Part shown: piece after piece, positions 1-6,844 of the stretch
Layout: each line of letters starts with the position of its first letter
Position numbering within the stretch: position 1 is the first letter of the stretch
Origin: an uncultured Clostridia bacterium
Lineage (GTDB): Bacteria; Bacillota; Clostridia; Christensenellales; Borkfalkiaceae
Reading direction: 5' to 3'
Assembly (NCBI GenBank): GCA_937912025.1
Contig: CALDOZ010000044.1
Location: forward strand, 1-7,450
Length of the DNA: 7,450 bases
Notes under the pieces: generated by a model
What the model was told of the DNA's origin: nothing
Database searches by the model: none
The model's input: the letters and a program-made list of their open reading frames with translations, nothing else
Program-made: the position numbers and the translations under genes

Positions 1-71
1 AACGTAGAGTTGCGTAGTAGTTAAGCCGTTAGATATTGTAAAAAATTATTGAAGAGCCTTAGCCTTTAAAA
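1..71. other. Tail downstream of carB; no gene or clear terminator seen
   Basis: This short stretch follows the carB stop codon on the minus strand. I see no ATG with a ribosome binding site in it on that strand, and no convincing GC-rich hairpin followed by a T-tract; the only T-run follows a short direct repeat (GGCTAAGGCT), not an inverted one. Whether the operon continues or ends beyond the left edge cannot be decided. On the plus strand the first 24 bases read as an open frame ending in TAA, which is too short to call a gene end. Confidence 0.4.
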
Positions 72-3000
72 TTAAGAGTCGATCGTCGAAATACAAAGCG
101 TAGTCTCTTCCAATACGTCAAGCAATACTTTAACGGTATCGAGCGAAGTGAAAGTTGTTACGTTGCTTTCGGTTGCGCATTTTCTAATTTTAAAACCATC
201 GCTAGTTGAATTTGTTGAACCAAAATCGCTAGTATTTATAACGTAAGCAATATAACCTTTTCTAATAGCGTCGGTAATTTCTTCACTACCATCGCTAAGT
301 TTTTGAAGAACGTGAGTTCTAATACCGTGACCTTTTAAGAATTTAGCAGTGCCAGACGTTGCTTCAATATTAAAGCCAAGGTTATAAAAACGTCTAATTA
401 AAGGAAGGGCTTCTTCTTTGTCTTTATCGGCAATAGTAACGAGTACAGTACCGTAATTTTGAAGTTTCATCCCCGACGCTTGAAGGGCTTTATATAAAGC
501 GCGGTTAAGTTTATCGTCATAACCAATCGCTTCGCCCGTTGACTTCATTTCAGGAGAAAGATATGCGTCTAAGCCCCTAATTTTGTTAAACGAGAATACC
601 GGAACTTTAACGTACCAACGCTTCTTTTCTTCTGGATAAATACCGAAAATTCCTTGTTCTTTTAAGGTTTTTCCTAAAATAACTTCGGTAGCAATGTCTG
701 CTAAACTATAACCTGTTGATTTAGATAAGAACGGAACTGTTCTTGACGAGCGTGGGTTAACTTCGATTATATAAACTTCGTCGTTATTATCTACGATAAA
801 TTGAATATTGTATAAGCCTACTATACCAATTCCAAGACCGAGTTTTTTAGCGTATTGTAAAATCGTGCCTTTTACTTTATTTGAAATACTAAACGATGGA
901 TATACGCTTATACTATCGCCAGAGTGAATACCAGTTCTTTCAACGAGTTCCATAATACCTGGAACGAATACGTCTATACCGTCGCAAATAGCATCTACTT
1001 CAACTTCTCTACCAATAATGTATTTGTCTACTAAAACAGGTTTATCTTCGTCAATTTCAACGGCAGTTTTAAGGTAGGTGCGAAGTTGCTCTTCGTTAGC
1101 AACTATTTGCATTGCTCTACCACCTAAAACGAAACTTGGGCGAACTAATACTGGATAGCCTATTTCGCTTGCCGCTTTTACACCGTCTTCAATTTTAGTA
1201 ACCGCTCTACCCTTTGGTTGAGGAATACCAAGGTCTGAAAGTAATTTTTCAAACAAACCACGGTCTTCTGCTTTAGCGATTGCATTACAATCAGTACCGA
1301 TAATTTTTACACCGCGTTTGTCAAGTGGCTCGGCAAGGTTAATCGCCGTTTGTCCACCAAGCGAAGCAAGAACGCCTTCAGGCTTTTCAAAGTCGATAAT
1401 ATTCATAACGTCTTCCGGCGTTAACGGTTCAAAATAAAGTTTATCGCTCGTTGTGTAGTCGGTTGAAACGGTTTCAGGGTTATTGTTTATAATAATTGCT
1501 TCGTAACCAGAATTTTTAATAGTAGTTACGGCGTGTACCGTTGAATAGTCGAATTCAACGCCTTGACCTATACGAATAGGACCAGCGCCAAGAACTATTG
1601 CTTTTTTCTTAGTTGTTAAAACTGAATCGTTTTTACCCATGTAAGAAGAATAGAAGTAAGGAATATACGCTCCTGCGTGTAAAGTGTCAACCATTCTAAA
1701 TACGGGAACAATATTGTTTTGCTTACGAAGTTTTAAAACTTCACTTTCGCTAACCGCCCAAAGTTTAGCGATATACGCGTCGCAAAAGCCAATAATTTTT
1801 GAACTATTAAGCGCTTTTACGTCCATTGGTTTTTGTTTTAAAATTTCTTCCATTTCAACAATGTTTTTAAAACATTCAAGGAAAAGCGGAGTAATTTTTG
1901 TAACTTCATAAAGTTTTTCAATGGTAACGTTACGGCGGAGAAGTTCAAACACTGCAAAAACGTTATCAGATTGGAAATCTTCAAGGTATTTTAAAAGTTC
2001 TTCAGTTGTGTAACTATCAAATTTTTTAAGATAGAAGTGGTTTACGCCCGTTTCAAGCGAACGAACCGATTTAAGCATACACTCGCATAAGTTAGAGCCA
2101 ATACCCATTACTTCGCCCGTTGCTTTCATTTGAGTTCCAAGTTTATGGTCGGCAGACGTAAATTTATCGAACGGGAAGCGTGGGAATTTCGCTACTATAT
2201 AATCAAGAACGGGTTCTTTAATAGCAGTAGTGTTTGCAAGTTCAATTTCGTCAAGGCGCATACCTACCGCTATTTTTGCAGTAATTCTTGCAATAGGATA
2301 TCCGCTTGCTTTAGACGCTAACGCCGATGAACGCGAAACGCGTGGGTTTACTTCAATAAGGTAATATTCGCTCGAATTTGGGTTTAAAGCAAACTGAACG
2401 TTACAACCACCTTCAATTTTAAGTTCGCGAATAAGTTTAATTGCGCTATCGTTAAGCATTTTGTGGTCATGCTCACTAAGAGATAAAATAGGAGCAACTA
2501 CTATACTATCGCCCGTATGAACGCCAACTGGGTCAACGTTTTCCATACCGCAAATAGTGATAGCGTTATCAGTGCCGTCACGCATAACTTCAAATTCAAT
2601 TTCTTTATAGCCTTTAACGCTCTTTTCAATTAAAACTTGATGAACGGGAGAAAGTTTAAATGCGTTTAAACCAATTTCAACAAGTTCTTCTTCGTTATTT
2701 GCAAAACCGCCACCCGTTCCGCCTAAAGTAAACGCAGGACGTAAAACTACTGGGTAACCGATACGTTTTGCAGACACTTTTGCTTCTTCAATACTATAAG
2801 TAATTTCAGAAGGAATAACAGGCTCGCCTATGCTTTGACAAAGTTCTTTAAAAAGTTCTCTATCTTCAGCGCGCTCAATACTAGTGCTACTCGTACCTAA
2901 AAGTTCAACGTGGCATTCTTTTAACACGCCTTTCTTTTCAAGTTGCATAGCAAGGTTAAGACCAGTTTGTCCGCCAATGCCTGGAACAATTGCGTCTGGA

Positions 3001-3245
3001 CGCTCGTATCTTAAAATTTTAGCAAGGTATTCTAACGTAAGCGGTTCCATATACACTTTATCGGCAATAGTGGTGTCCGTCATAATAGTAGCAGGGTTAG
3101 AGTTAACTAAAACTACTTCGTAGCCTTCTTCTTTAAGAGCAAGACACGCTTGCGTACCTGCATAGTCAAATTCAGCCGCTTGACCTATAACGATAGGTCC
3201 TGAACCGATTATAAGAATCTTTTTTAAATCTGTCCTTTTAGCCAT
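72..3245 (-). CDS. carB: Carbamoyl-phosphate synthase large subunit (CarB)
   Basis: This is the 1057-residue synthetase subunit that makes carbamoyl phosphate from bicarbonate, two ATP and ammonia, the ammonia normally coming from the glutaminase subunit CarA. It acts in the cytoplasm and feeds pyrimidine and arginine synthesis. The family's internal duplication is plain: GSGPIVIGQAAEFDYAGTQA near the N-terminus is repeated as GAGPIRIGQGVEFDYSTVHA near residue 550. Each half carries an ATP-grasp domain: LRPAFTLGGTGGG (about 172) with EVNPRVSRSS (about 298), and VRPSFVLGGRAM (about 707) with EVNPRSSRT (about 830). The last 120 or so residues form the MGS-like allosteric domain, with SGTAKFL near 965 and a VINT motif. 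Length is close to the roughly 1070 usual for the family. The start is supported by AGGAG (3254-3258) eight bases upstream. It follows pyrC by 20 bases and is probably co-transcribed under the PyrR attenuator. CarA is not in the window. Confidence 0.98.
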   Translation of the reverse strand: MAKRTDLKKILIIGSGPIVIGQAAEFDYAGTQACLALKEEGYEVVLVNSNPATIMTDTTIADKVYMEPLTLEYLAKILRYERPDAIVPGIGGQTGLNLAMQLEKKGVLKECHVELLGTSSTSIERAEDRELFKELCQSIGEPVIPSEITYSIEEAKVSAKRIGYPVVLRPAFTLGGTGGGFANNEEELVEIGLNAFKLSPVHQVLIEKSVKGYKEIEFEVMRDGTDNAITICGMENVDPVGVHTGDSIVVAPILSLSEHDHKMLNDSAIKLIRELKIEGGCNVQFALNPNSSEYYLIEVNPRVSRSSALASKASGYPIARITAKIAVGMRLDEIELANTTAIKEPVLDYIVAKFPRFPFDKFTSADHKLGTQMKATGEVMGIGSNLCECMLKSVRSLETGVNHFYLKKFDSYTTEELLKYLEDFQSDNVFAVFELLRRNVTIEKLYEVTKITPLFLECFKNIVEMEEILKQKPMDVKALNSSKIIGFCDAYIAKLWAVSESEVLKLRKQNNIVPVFRMVDTLHAGAYIPYFYSSYMGKNDSVLTTKKKAIVLGAGPIRIGQGVEFDYSTVHAVTTIKNSGYEAIIINNNPETVSTDYTTSDKLYFEPLTPEDVMNIIDFEKPEGVLASLGGQTAINLAEPLDKRGVKIIGTDCNAIAKAEDRGLFEKLLSDLGIPQPKGRAVTKIEDGVKAASEIGYPVLVRPSFVLGGRAMQIVANEEQLRTYLKTAVEIDEDKPVLVDKYIIGREVEVDAICDGIDVFVPGIMELVERTGIHSGDSISVYPSFSISNKVKGTILQYAKKLGLGIGIVGLYNIQFIVDNNDEVYIIEVNPRSSRTVPFLSKSTGYSLADIATEVILGKTLKEQGIFGIYPEEKKRWYVKVPVFSFNKIRGLDAYLSPEMKSTGEAIGYDDKLNRALYKALQASGMKLQNYGTVLVTIADKDKEEALPLIRRFYNLGFNIEATSGTAKFLKGHGIRTHVLQKLSDGSEEITDAIRKGYIAYVINTSDFGSTNSTSDGFKIRKCATESNVTTFTSLDTVKVLLDVLEETTLCISTIDS

Positions 3246-3265
3246 TTGTATTTCTCCTATTTATT

Positions 3266-4561
3266 TTAAATTCTGATTAGTTCTTTATTTTTTTCTTTGT
3301 TTACCTTTTCTTTTTCATTATCAGCAATTGGTTTATTTGTAATTTTATCTACAAATTTTACAGTTTTATTTTCTTTCTGATAAATTGGTTTGAGATCTTT
3401 TACCGTTAAGTGGTTTACGCCGAAAAGTTTTACGTTTTCAAACGGCGTTGATTTGCCTTTTGATAAAAACTCATTCGTATCAACGGTAAATTCTTTATCA
3501 AGTTCCCATATAGAAAACTCGTTTTTAAGTTCGATACCAAACCTTTTGCGTGGGTTGTACACGAGAAGGTCAATAAGTTTTTGAAGAGTTATAATTCCCG
3601 TTTTTACAAGATAAGTATACATTATTGGAAATGCAATTTCAATACCCGTTATACCAAACGCGCTTTTTTCAAGTCCGCGTGATTTTTCTTCAAACGAGTG
3701 TGGGGCGTGGTCGGTTGCAATCATATCGATTGTTCCGTCTTTAATGCCTTCAATTAATGCAAGTCTATCTTCATTTGAACGAAGTGGTGGATTCATTTTG
3801 AACTTACCGTCTTCTTTAACGTCCATATCAGTTAAAACAAGGTAATGCGGAGCAGTTTCACACGTTATATCAACGCCTTGCGCTTTTGCCTTTCTTATAA
3901 TATCAACGCTTTCTTTTGTAGATATATGGCAAACGTGATATTTTACCCCCGTTTTTTTAACAAGTTCTATATCGCGCGCTATTTGTTGGTACTCACTTTG
4001 AGAACATATTCCTTTATGCCCGTGAAGTTTTGCATACTCTCCGTCGTGAATATACCCTCCTTTTAAAAGTTCGTTTACTTCGCAATGAGCAACTATCATT
4101 TTACCTAGCGACTTTGCTTTAAGCATTGCTTTTAACATAAGTTCATCACTTTGAACACCCTTTCCGTCGTCAGAAAAAGCAATAGCGTCAGTCATATTTT
4201 CAAGGTCGGATAAAGTTTCGCCCTTTTCTCCTACCGTGATAGCGCCGTACGGATAAACGCTAATTACGGCGTCTTTTTTAATAATATCAGTTTGGACTTT
4301 TAAGTTTTTTGCGCAGTCTGGAACGGGGTTTAAATTTGGCATAGAGCATACCGCTGTATATCCACCCCTTGCGCACGCATTAGTGCCTGTAAGTATTGTT
4401 TCTTTATATGAAAAACCCGGCTCTCTTAAATGGACGTGAACGTCAAAAAAGCCGGGAAAAAGGGTGTATTTACTATCATTATAAGCCGATAAATCAAAAT
4501 TATCCGCAATGTGTTTTGCGGTTTTATTATCTATAACTAAGTTTAATTTTAAATTAGCCAT
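3266..4561 (-). CDS. pyrC: Dihydroorotase, type I (PyrC)
   Basis: This 431-residue metalloenzyme cyclises carbamoyl aspartate to dihydroorotate, the third step of de novo pyrimidine synthesis, in the cytoplasm. It is an amidohydrolase-fold protein. Visible family motifs are DVHVHLREPG (H42 and H44), FSDDG (D132), AHCE (H159), CHIST (H212), ETAPHY, MNPPLRS and ATDHAPH (D284). From family knowledge, H42, H44, D132, H159, H212 and D284 correspond to the metal-site residues of type I enzymes. The HVH motif falls at residue 42, nearer the N-terminus than the roughly 60 usual, so the N-terminal beta domain looks shortened. After the normal end near residue 395 there is a tail of about 36 Lys/Glu/Asn-rich residues. 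AAAGGAG ends four bases before the ATG, a short but usable spacing. It is the first gene of the operon, directly behind the attenuator. Confidence 0.97.
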   Translation of the reverse strand: MANLKLNLVIDNKTAKHIADNFDLSAYNDSKYTLFPGFFDVHVHLREPGFSYKETILTGTNACARGGYTAVCSMPNLNPVPDCAKNLKVQTDIIKKDAVISVYPYGAITVGEKGETLSDLENMTDAIAFSDDGKGVQSDELMLKAMLKAKSLGKMIVAHCEVNELLKGGYIHDGEYAKLHGHKGICSQSEYQQIARDIELVKKTGVKYHVCHISTKESVDIIRKAKAQGVDITCETAPHYLVLTDMDVKEDGKFKMNPPLRSNEDRLALIEGIKDGTIDMIATDHAPHSFEEKSRGLEKSAFGITGIEIAFPIMYTYLVKTGIITLQKLIDLLVYNPRKRFGIELKNEFSIWELDKEFTVDTNEFLSKGKSTPFENVKLFGVNHLTVKDLKPIYQKENKTVKFVDKITNKPIADNEKEKVNKEKNKELIRI

Positions 4562-4578
4562 ATAACTCCTTTCGGCAT

Positions 4579-4606
4579 AAAAAAAGCCTTGCTAAAGACA
4601 AGACCT
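4579..4606 (-). terminator. Attenuator terminator before pyrC
   Basis: On the minus strand GUCUUG (4604-4599) pairs with CAAGGC (4591-4586) across a seven-base loop. G-U and A-U pairs at 4605/4585 and 4606/4584 extend it at the base. Seven U residues (4585-4579) follow immediately. It ends 17 nt upstream of the pyrC ATG, where a terminator would switch off the whole operon, and its 5' arm is shared with the antiterminator. Confidence 0.87.
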
Positions 4607-4660
4607 ACACAAAATACGGCAGACTATACCCTGCCTTAAAACGTTTATGTACACCTTGCC
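4597..4660 (-). promoter_or_regulatory. Antiterminator of the pyr leader
   Basis: On the minus strand GGCAAGGUGUACAUA (4660-4646) pairs with UGUGUAGGUCUUGUC (4611-4597) in 14 of 15 positions, counting G-U pairs, with a single G-G mismatch at 4652/4605. Two more A-U pairs extend it outward to 4644/4613. A small hairpin, GGCAG (4635-4631) with CUGCC (4622-4618), sits in the enclosed segment. The 5' arm consumes the right side of the PyrR loop and the 3' arm consumes the left side of the terminator, which makes this the switching element. Confidence 0.8.
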
Positions 4661-4685
4661 AATCTCTCTGTATCGACTTAAAGAT
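4653..4685 (-). promoter_or_regulatory. PyrR-binding loop (anti-antiterminator)
   Basis: Read on the minus strand, AUCUU (4685-4681) pairs with AAGGU (4657-4653) and GUCGAU (4677-4672) with AUUGGC (4663-4658). An unpaired UAA lies on the 5' side between the two stems. The apical loop holds CAGAGA (4670-4665), the signature hexaloop of PyrR sites, and the 3' flank GGCAAGG also matches the family. One oddity is that the base pair closing the hexaloop would be A-G rather than the usual C-G. Confidence 0.8.
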
Positions 4686-4698
4686 TTTATTTTCACAT

Positions 4699-4727
4699 AT
4701 TTTAACACACGAGCAATTATTTGTCAA
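4699..4727 (-). promoter_or_regulatory. Sigma-A promoter of pyrC-carB
   Basis: A perfect -35 box TTGACA (4727-4722) is followed by a 17-base spacer and the -10 box TAAAAT (4704-4699). A TG at 4707-4706, one base upstream of the -10, makes it an extended -10 promoter. The transcription start should be an A near 4692, just upstream of the PyrR loop. The near-consensus sequence predicts high constitutive initiation, with control left to the leader. Confidence 0.88.
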
Positions 4728-4770
4728 GTGCTAAAAGCTACTTTATATAATTAATTTAATAATAGTATTA

Positions 4771-4794
4771 TATATTGTATTCGCATACGTTATA
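4771..4794. repeat. Imperfect inverted repeat in the divergent intergenic region
   Basis: TATATTGTAT (4771-4780) and ATACGTTATA (4785-4794) are inverted copies matching at eight of ten positions, separated by TCGC. The core GTAT-TCGC-ATAC is perfect. It sits about 45 bases upstream of the pyr -35 box and about 60 upstream of the first plus-strand promoter candidate, so it could be an operator. In a region this AT-rich, such a dyad can also arise by chance. The rest of 4728-4854 shows nothing else I can support. Confidence 0.25.
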
Positions 4795-4854
4795 TATCAG
4801 TTTTAAATGTTTTTATATTCAGTTAAATATGTGCATAAAAATCAATTTAGTACA

Positions 4855-4883
4855 TTGTTTGTTAGGTTTTATTATGGTAAAAT
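4855..4883 (+). promoter_or_regulatory. Candidate promoter for the EamA permease (distal)
   Basis: TTGTTT (4855-4860), a 17-base spacer and TAAAAT (4878-4883), preceded by TG at 4875-4876, give an extended -10 promoter. Transcription would start near 4890 and leave a leader of about 93 nt. The -10 lies inside a weak hairpin, ATGGT (4874-4878) with ACCAT (4890-4894). Confidence 0.5.
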
Positions 4884-4926
4884 AATTTAACCATTAAAAA
4901 ATGTAAATTTTATCTTAAATAAACGC

Positions 4927-4955
4927 AATTTTTTATTTGATTATTAGCGTATAAT
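4927..4955 (+). promoter_or_regulatory. Candidate promoter for the EamA permease (proximal)
   Basis: A perfect TATAAT lies at 4950-4955, but the matching -35 position (4927-4932, AATTTT) is poor. Transcription would start near 4962, about 20 nt before the ATG. In AT-rich sequence an isolated TATAAT is weak evidence. It competes with, or adds to, the distal candidate. Confidence 0.35.
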
Positions 4956-4982
4956 TTATTTATAAACTTTAACGGGTATATT

Positions 4983-5942
4983 ATGGGTATAGGTTATTTA
5001 TATTTACTTTTAGTTGTTTTTACAGGACTTACCAAAGGATTTTGCGGTAAAAAAACTAGCGAATACACAAACGAGTTTACAAATGCATCATTTGCAAATT
5101 CCGTTCGTATGGTACTATGCGCAATTATAAGCTTTATTGCAATACTTATTTTTGAAAACGTATCGTCGCTAAATTTATCTTTAAATGGTTTTTTAGTAAG
5201 TGTTTTATCAGGAGTTTTAACTTCAATATTTGTTGTTACTTGGTTAATTGCAGTCAAAGATAGCGCTTATATGTTAATTGACGTTTTTTTAACGCTATTT
5301 ACTTTAGCGCCGATAATATTATCTTTAATGATATATAACGAAAAAATACAATTTATCCAAATCATAGGTTTTATACTTTTGGTAATTTCCACGCTAATAA
5401 TGGCATCTTATAATAACTCCATAAAAAAGCAAAAACTTAACCTTAAAAGTATAATAATTCTTTTACTTTGTGGTTTAAGTAACGGATTAAACCTTTTTTG
5501 TCAAAAATTCTTTGTTAATTTAGGCGGAAATCAAAGTGTTTACGCATTTAATTTTTACGTTTACGTCTTTTCAGCAATAATTTTAACTTTATTTTTCATA
5601 ATAAATTATTACTTTATTAACAATAAAACCACCCCGCTAAATAACGCTAAAAATAATAACTTTAAAGAACAAAATTCACCAATTAAACTTTTAAAAAATA
5701 TTTACGGATATATAATTGTAATGTCAATGTGTTTGTTTTTAAACTCATTCTTCTCTACTCTTGCAAGCGCAAATTTACAAGCAACGTTCCAATACCCACT
5801 ACAACAAGGACTAAACCTAACTTTGTCTCTTGTTATGAGCGCCGTTTTTTTTAAAGAAAAAATCACTCTAAAAAGTATAATAGGTATACTTTTAACTTTC
5901 GTTTCACTATTATTAATAAATGTGTTTCCAACATTAATATAA
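4983..5942 (+). CDS. EamA/DMT-family membrane transporter, substrate unknown
   Basis: This 319-residue integral membrane protein has about ten hydrophobic helices, near residues 4-20, 39-58, 69-91, 95-117, 123-142, 153-175, 186-211, 240-263, 268-290 and 295-317. The two halves repeat: NEKIQFIQIIGFILLVIS (119-136) matches FKEKITLKSIIGILLTFVS (290-308), the duplication typical of EamA domains of the drug/metabolite transporter superfamily. Members export or exchange metabolites such as amino acids, nucleosides or toxic compounds; nothing here tells which. A polar Asn/Lys-rich loop (212-239) between helices six and seven is longer than usual. No strong ribosome binding site precedes the ATG; only a GGG (4974-4976) lies six bases upstream. 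The gene diverges from the pyr operon, but a link to pyrimidines would be a guess. Confidence 0.85.
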   Translation: MGIGYLYLLLVVFTGLTKGFCGKKTSEYTNEFTNASFANSVRMVLCAIISFIAILIFENVSSLNLSLNGFLVSVLSGVLTSIFVVTWLIAVKDSAYMLIDVFLTLFTLAPIILSLMIYNEKIQFIQIIGFILLVISTLIMASYNNSIKKQKLNLKSIIILLLCGLSNGLNLFCQKFFVNLGGNQSVYAFNFYVYVFSAIILTLFFIINYYFINNKTTPLNNAKNNNFKEQNSPIKLLKNIYGYIIVMSMCLFLNSFFSTLASANLQATFQYPLQQGLNLTLSLVMSAVFFKEKITLKSIIGILLTFVSLLLINVFPTLI

Positions 5943-6001
5943 TAATTTTTCTATATAACGTACTAGTTAATATAACTTTGTCTTTACAATCATAAAATAA
6001 A

Positions 6002-6022
6002 GACCACTACTAAGTAGTGGTC
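6002..6022. terminator. Bidirectional intrinsic terminator between convergent genes
   Basis: GACCACTAC (6002-6010), loop TAA, then GTAGTGGTC (6014-6022) form a perfect 9-bp hairpin. On the plus strand it is followed by AATTTTTATTTT (6023-6034), ending the EamA transcript. On the minus strand it starts five bases after the phosphodiesterase stop codon and is followed by TTTATTTTAT (6001-5992), ending that transcript. The plus-strand T-tract runs into the last codons of the convergent gene, so one compact element serves both. Confidence 0.9.
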
Positions 6023-6027
6023 AATTT

Positions 6028-6831
6028 TTATTTTGAAATTCTTGCTCCGCAATCGTTTAAATATTTAATACCGTCTTCAACGTCGTTTAAAGTATAAGCG
6101 TCCGCGCCGTTATCGTAAGCGTTTTTAATATCGTCGTACTTAGCAGGGAAATGAACCCACGCTTCTAAGCCTAAACTCTTAACGTAGTCAAAATGTTCTT
6201 TGTCCATAACGGGATTAGGATTGTTAACTCTCTTTCCGTTTTCGTCAATTGAAACGTTGAATAAACATACGCAATAAAGGTGTTTATAAAGTTCGTTTTG
6301 GTCGTAATTACCGTGGTTTAACCAAACAGGATAATATCCGTGTAAACGGTATTTTCCGTTATATTTTTTTGCTATGTACATAGCAACTTCGCCTGACCAA
6401 GTATTTATGTAAATTTTATGAGAAATATCGTATTTTTCAATTAACGCAATTATTTTATCAACTGCTTCTTGCCAACGCTCGTTATTTTCAGGATATTCTT
6501 TAATTTCAACGTTAGTTTCAATATCAGGATAGTCTTTCATAAGTTCAAGATATTCAGTAAAAAGTGGTATTTTTTCACCTTTAAACTGTTCACCCTTATG
6601 ACTACCAGCATCAAGCGCGCGAATTTCTGCTAAAGTTTTATCTTTTACAAATCCCGTACCATTTGTCGTTCTATCAACGGTATGATCGTGAATCATTACA
6701 ATTTCACCATCACTTGTCATGTGAAGGTCAATTTCAACTTGGTCTATATCAAGACTTAATGCCGCTTTATACGCTACAATTGTGTTTTCAGGATATTTAC
6801 CGCTGAATCCTCTGTGACCAAAATTTAACAT
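6028..6831 (-). CDS. Glycerophosphodiester phosphodiesterase (GDPD family), cytoplasmic
   Basis: This 267-residue enzyme should hydrolyse glycerophosphodiesters from phospholipid turnover to glycerol 3-phosphate and an alcohol. It is a TIM-barrel protein dependent on a divalent metal. The GDPD signature HR...ExD...H is intact: GHRG (H6, R7), PENT (E15), VEIDLHMTSDG (E33, D35) and MIHDHTVDRTTNG (H48). NVEIK (E109, K111) and the C-terminal AWVHFP and GADAYTLND blocks also fit. H6 and H48 are the expected catalytic histidines. There is no signal peptide or membrane segment, so it resembles cytoplasmic UgpQ-like forms rather than secreted GlpQ. Length is normal for the short bacterial class. Its AGGAG overlaps the stop codon of ylmH, and the ATG is 11 bases after that stop, so the two are probably translated together. 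The exact substrate cannot be read from sequence. Confidence 0.93.
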   Translation of the reverse strand: MLNFGHRGFSGKYPENTIVAYKAALSLDIDQVEIDLHMTSDGEIVMIHDHTVDRTTNGTGFVKDKTLAEIRALDAGSHKGEQFKGEKIPLFTEYLELMKDYPDIETNVEIKEYPENNERWQEAVDKIIALIEKYDISHKIYINTWSGEVAMYIAKKYNGKYRLHGYYPVWLNHGNYDQNELYKHLYCVCLFNVSIDENGKRVNNPNPVMDKEHFDYVKSLGLEAWVHFPAKYDDIKNAYDNGADAYTLNDVEDGIKYLNDCGARISK

Positions 6832-6839
6832 AAAAACAT

Positions 6840-6844
6840 CTCCT
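6840..6844 (-). promoter_or_regulatory. Ribosome binding site embedded in the ylmH stop codon
   Basis: On the minus strand the ylmH stop TAG (6845-6843) supplies the first bases of AGGAG (6844-6840), which sits eight bases before the phosphodiesterase ATG. A ribosome finishing ylmH would therefore occupy or expose this site. The other ATG at 6839-6837 is too close to the AGGAG and in another frame. The site fixes the phosphodiesterase start at 6831. Confidence 0.85.

Larger units (their letters stand above)
4562..4692 (-). promoter_or_regulatory. PyrR-type attenuator leader of the pyrC-carB operon
   Basis: The untranslated leader of about 131 nt between the predicted transcription start (about 4692) and the pyrC ATG contains three RNA structures that exclude one another. 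A protein-binding loop (4653-4685) overlaps the 5' arm of an antiterminator (4644-4660 with 4597-4613), whose 3' arm overlaps the 5' arm of the terminator (4579-4606). This is the established layout of PyrR attenuators in Bacillota. High UMP or UTP favours PyrR binding to the first loop, which frees the terminator and stops transcription before pyrC. Low UMP leaves the antiterminator in place. Only one copy is seen, where Bacillus subtilis has three along its pyr operon. The structures were paired by eye, and PyrR itself is not encoded in the window. Confidence 0.85.

Noticed and set aside
1..24. C-terminal end of a convergent plus-strand gene
   Set aside because: Only seven codons precede the TAA, which is too little to support a coding call.
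1684..3123. Plus-strand open frames of 63-79 codons inside carB
   Set aside because: They lie antisense to a strongly conserved gene, resemble no family I know, and have no ribosome binding sites or promoters. They are shadows of carB.
3390..4066. Two plus-strand open frames of 64 and 73 codons inside pyrC
   Set aside because: They are antisense to conserved dihydroorotase motifs and have no family features of their own.
4576..4578. AUG in the pyr leader just after the terminator U-tract, as a small upstream ORF
   Set aside because: It has no ribosome binding site, is out of frame with pyrC, and would overlap the pyrC AAAGGAG; it looks incidental.
4562..4692. T-box or other riboswitch as an alternative reading of the leader
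   Set aside because: I see no T-box specifier or TGGNACCGCG-like bulge, and the CAGAGA loop with GGCAAGG fits PyrR much better.
4874..4894. Hairpin ATGGT/ACCAT as a terminator
   Set aside because: The stem is five AT-rich pairs with a bulged continuation and no proper T-tract; it more likely just overlaps a promoter -10.
4994..5257. Minus-strand open frame of 87 codons inside the permease gene
   Set aside because: It mirrors the hydrophobic permease codons and has no recognisable domain; the plus-strand EamA repeats explain the sequence.
5955..5974. TAAC...GTTA dyad around ACTAGT as a regulatory site
   Set aside because: The arms are four bases long in AT-rich sequence between convergent genes; chance is the simpler explanation.
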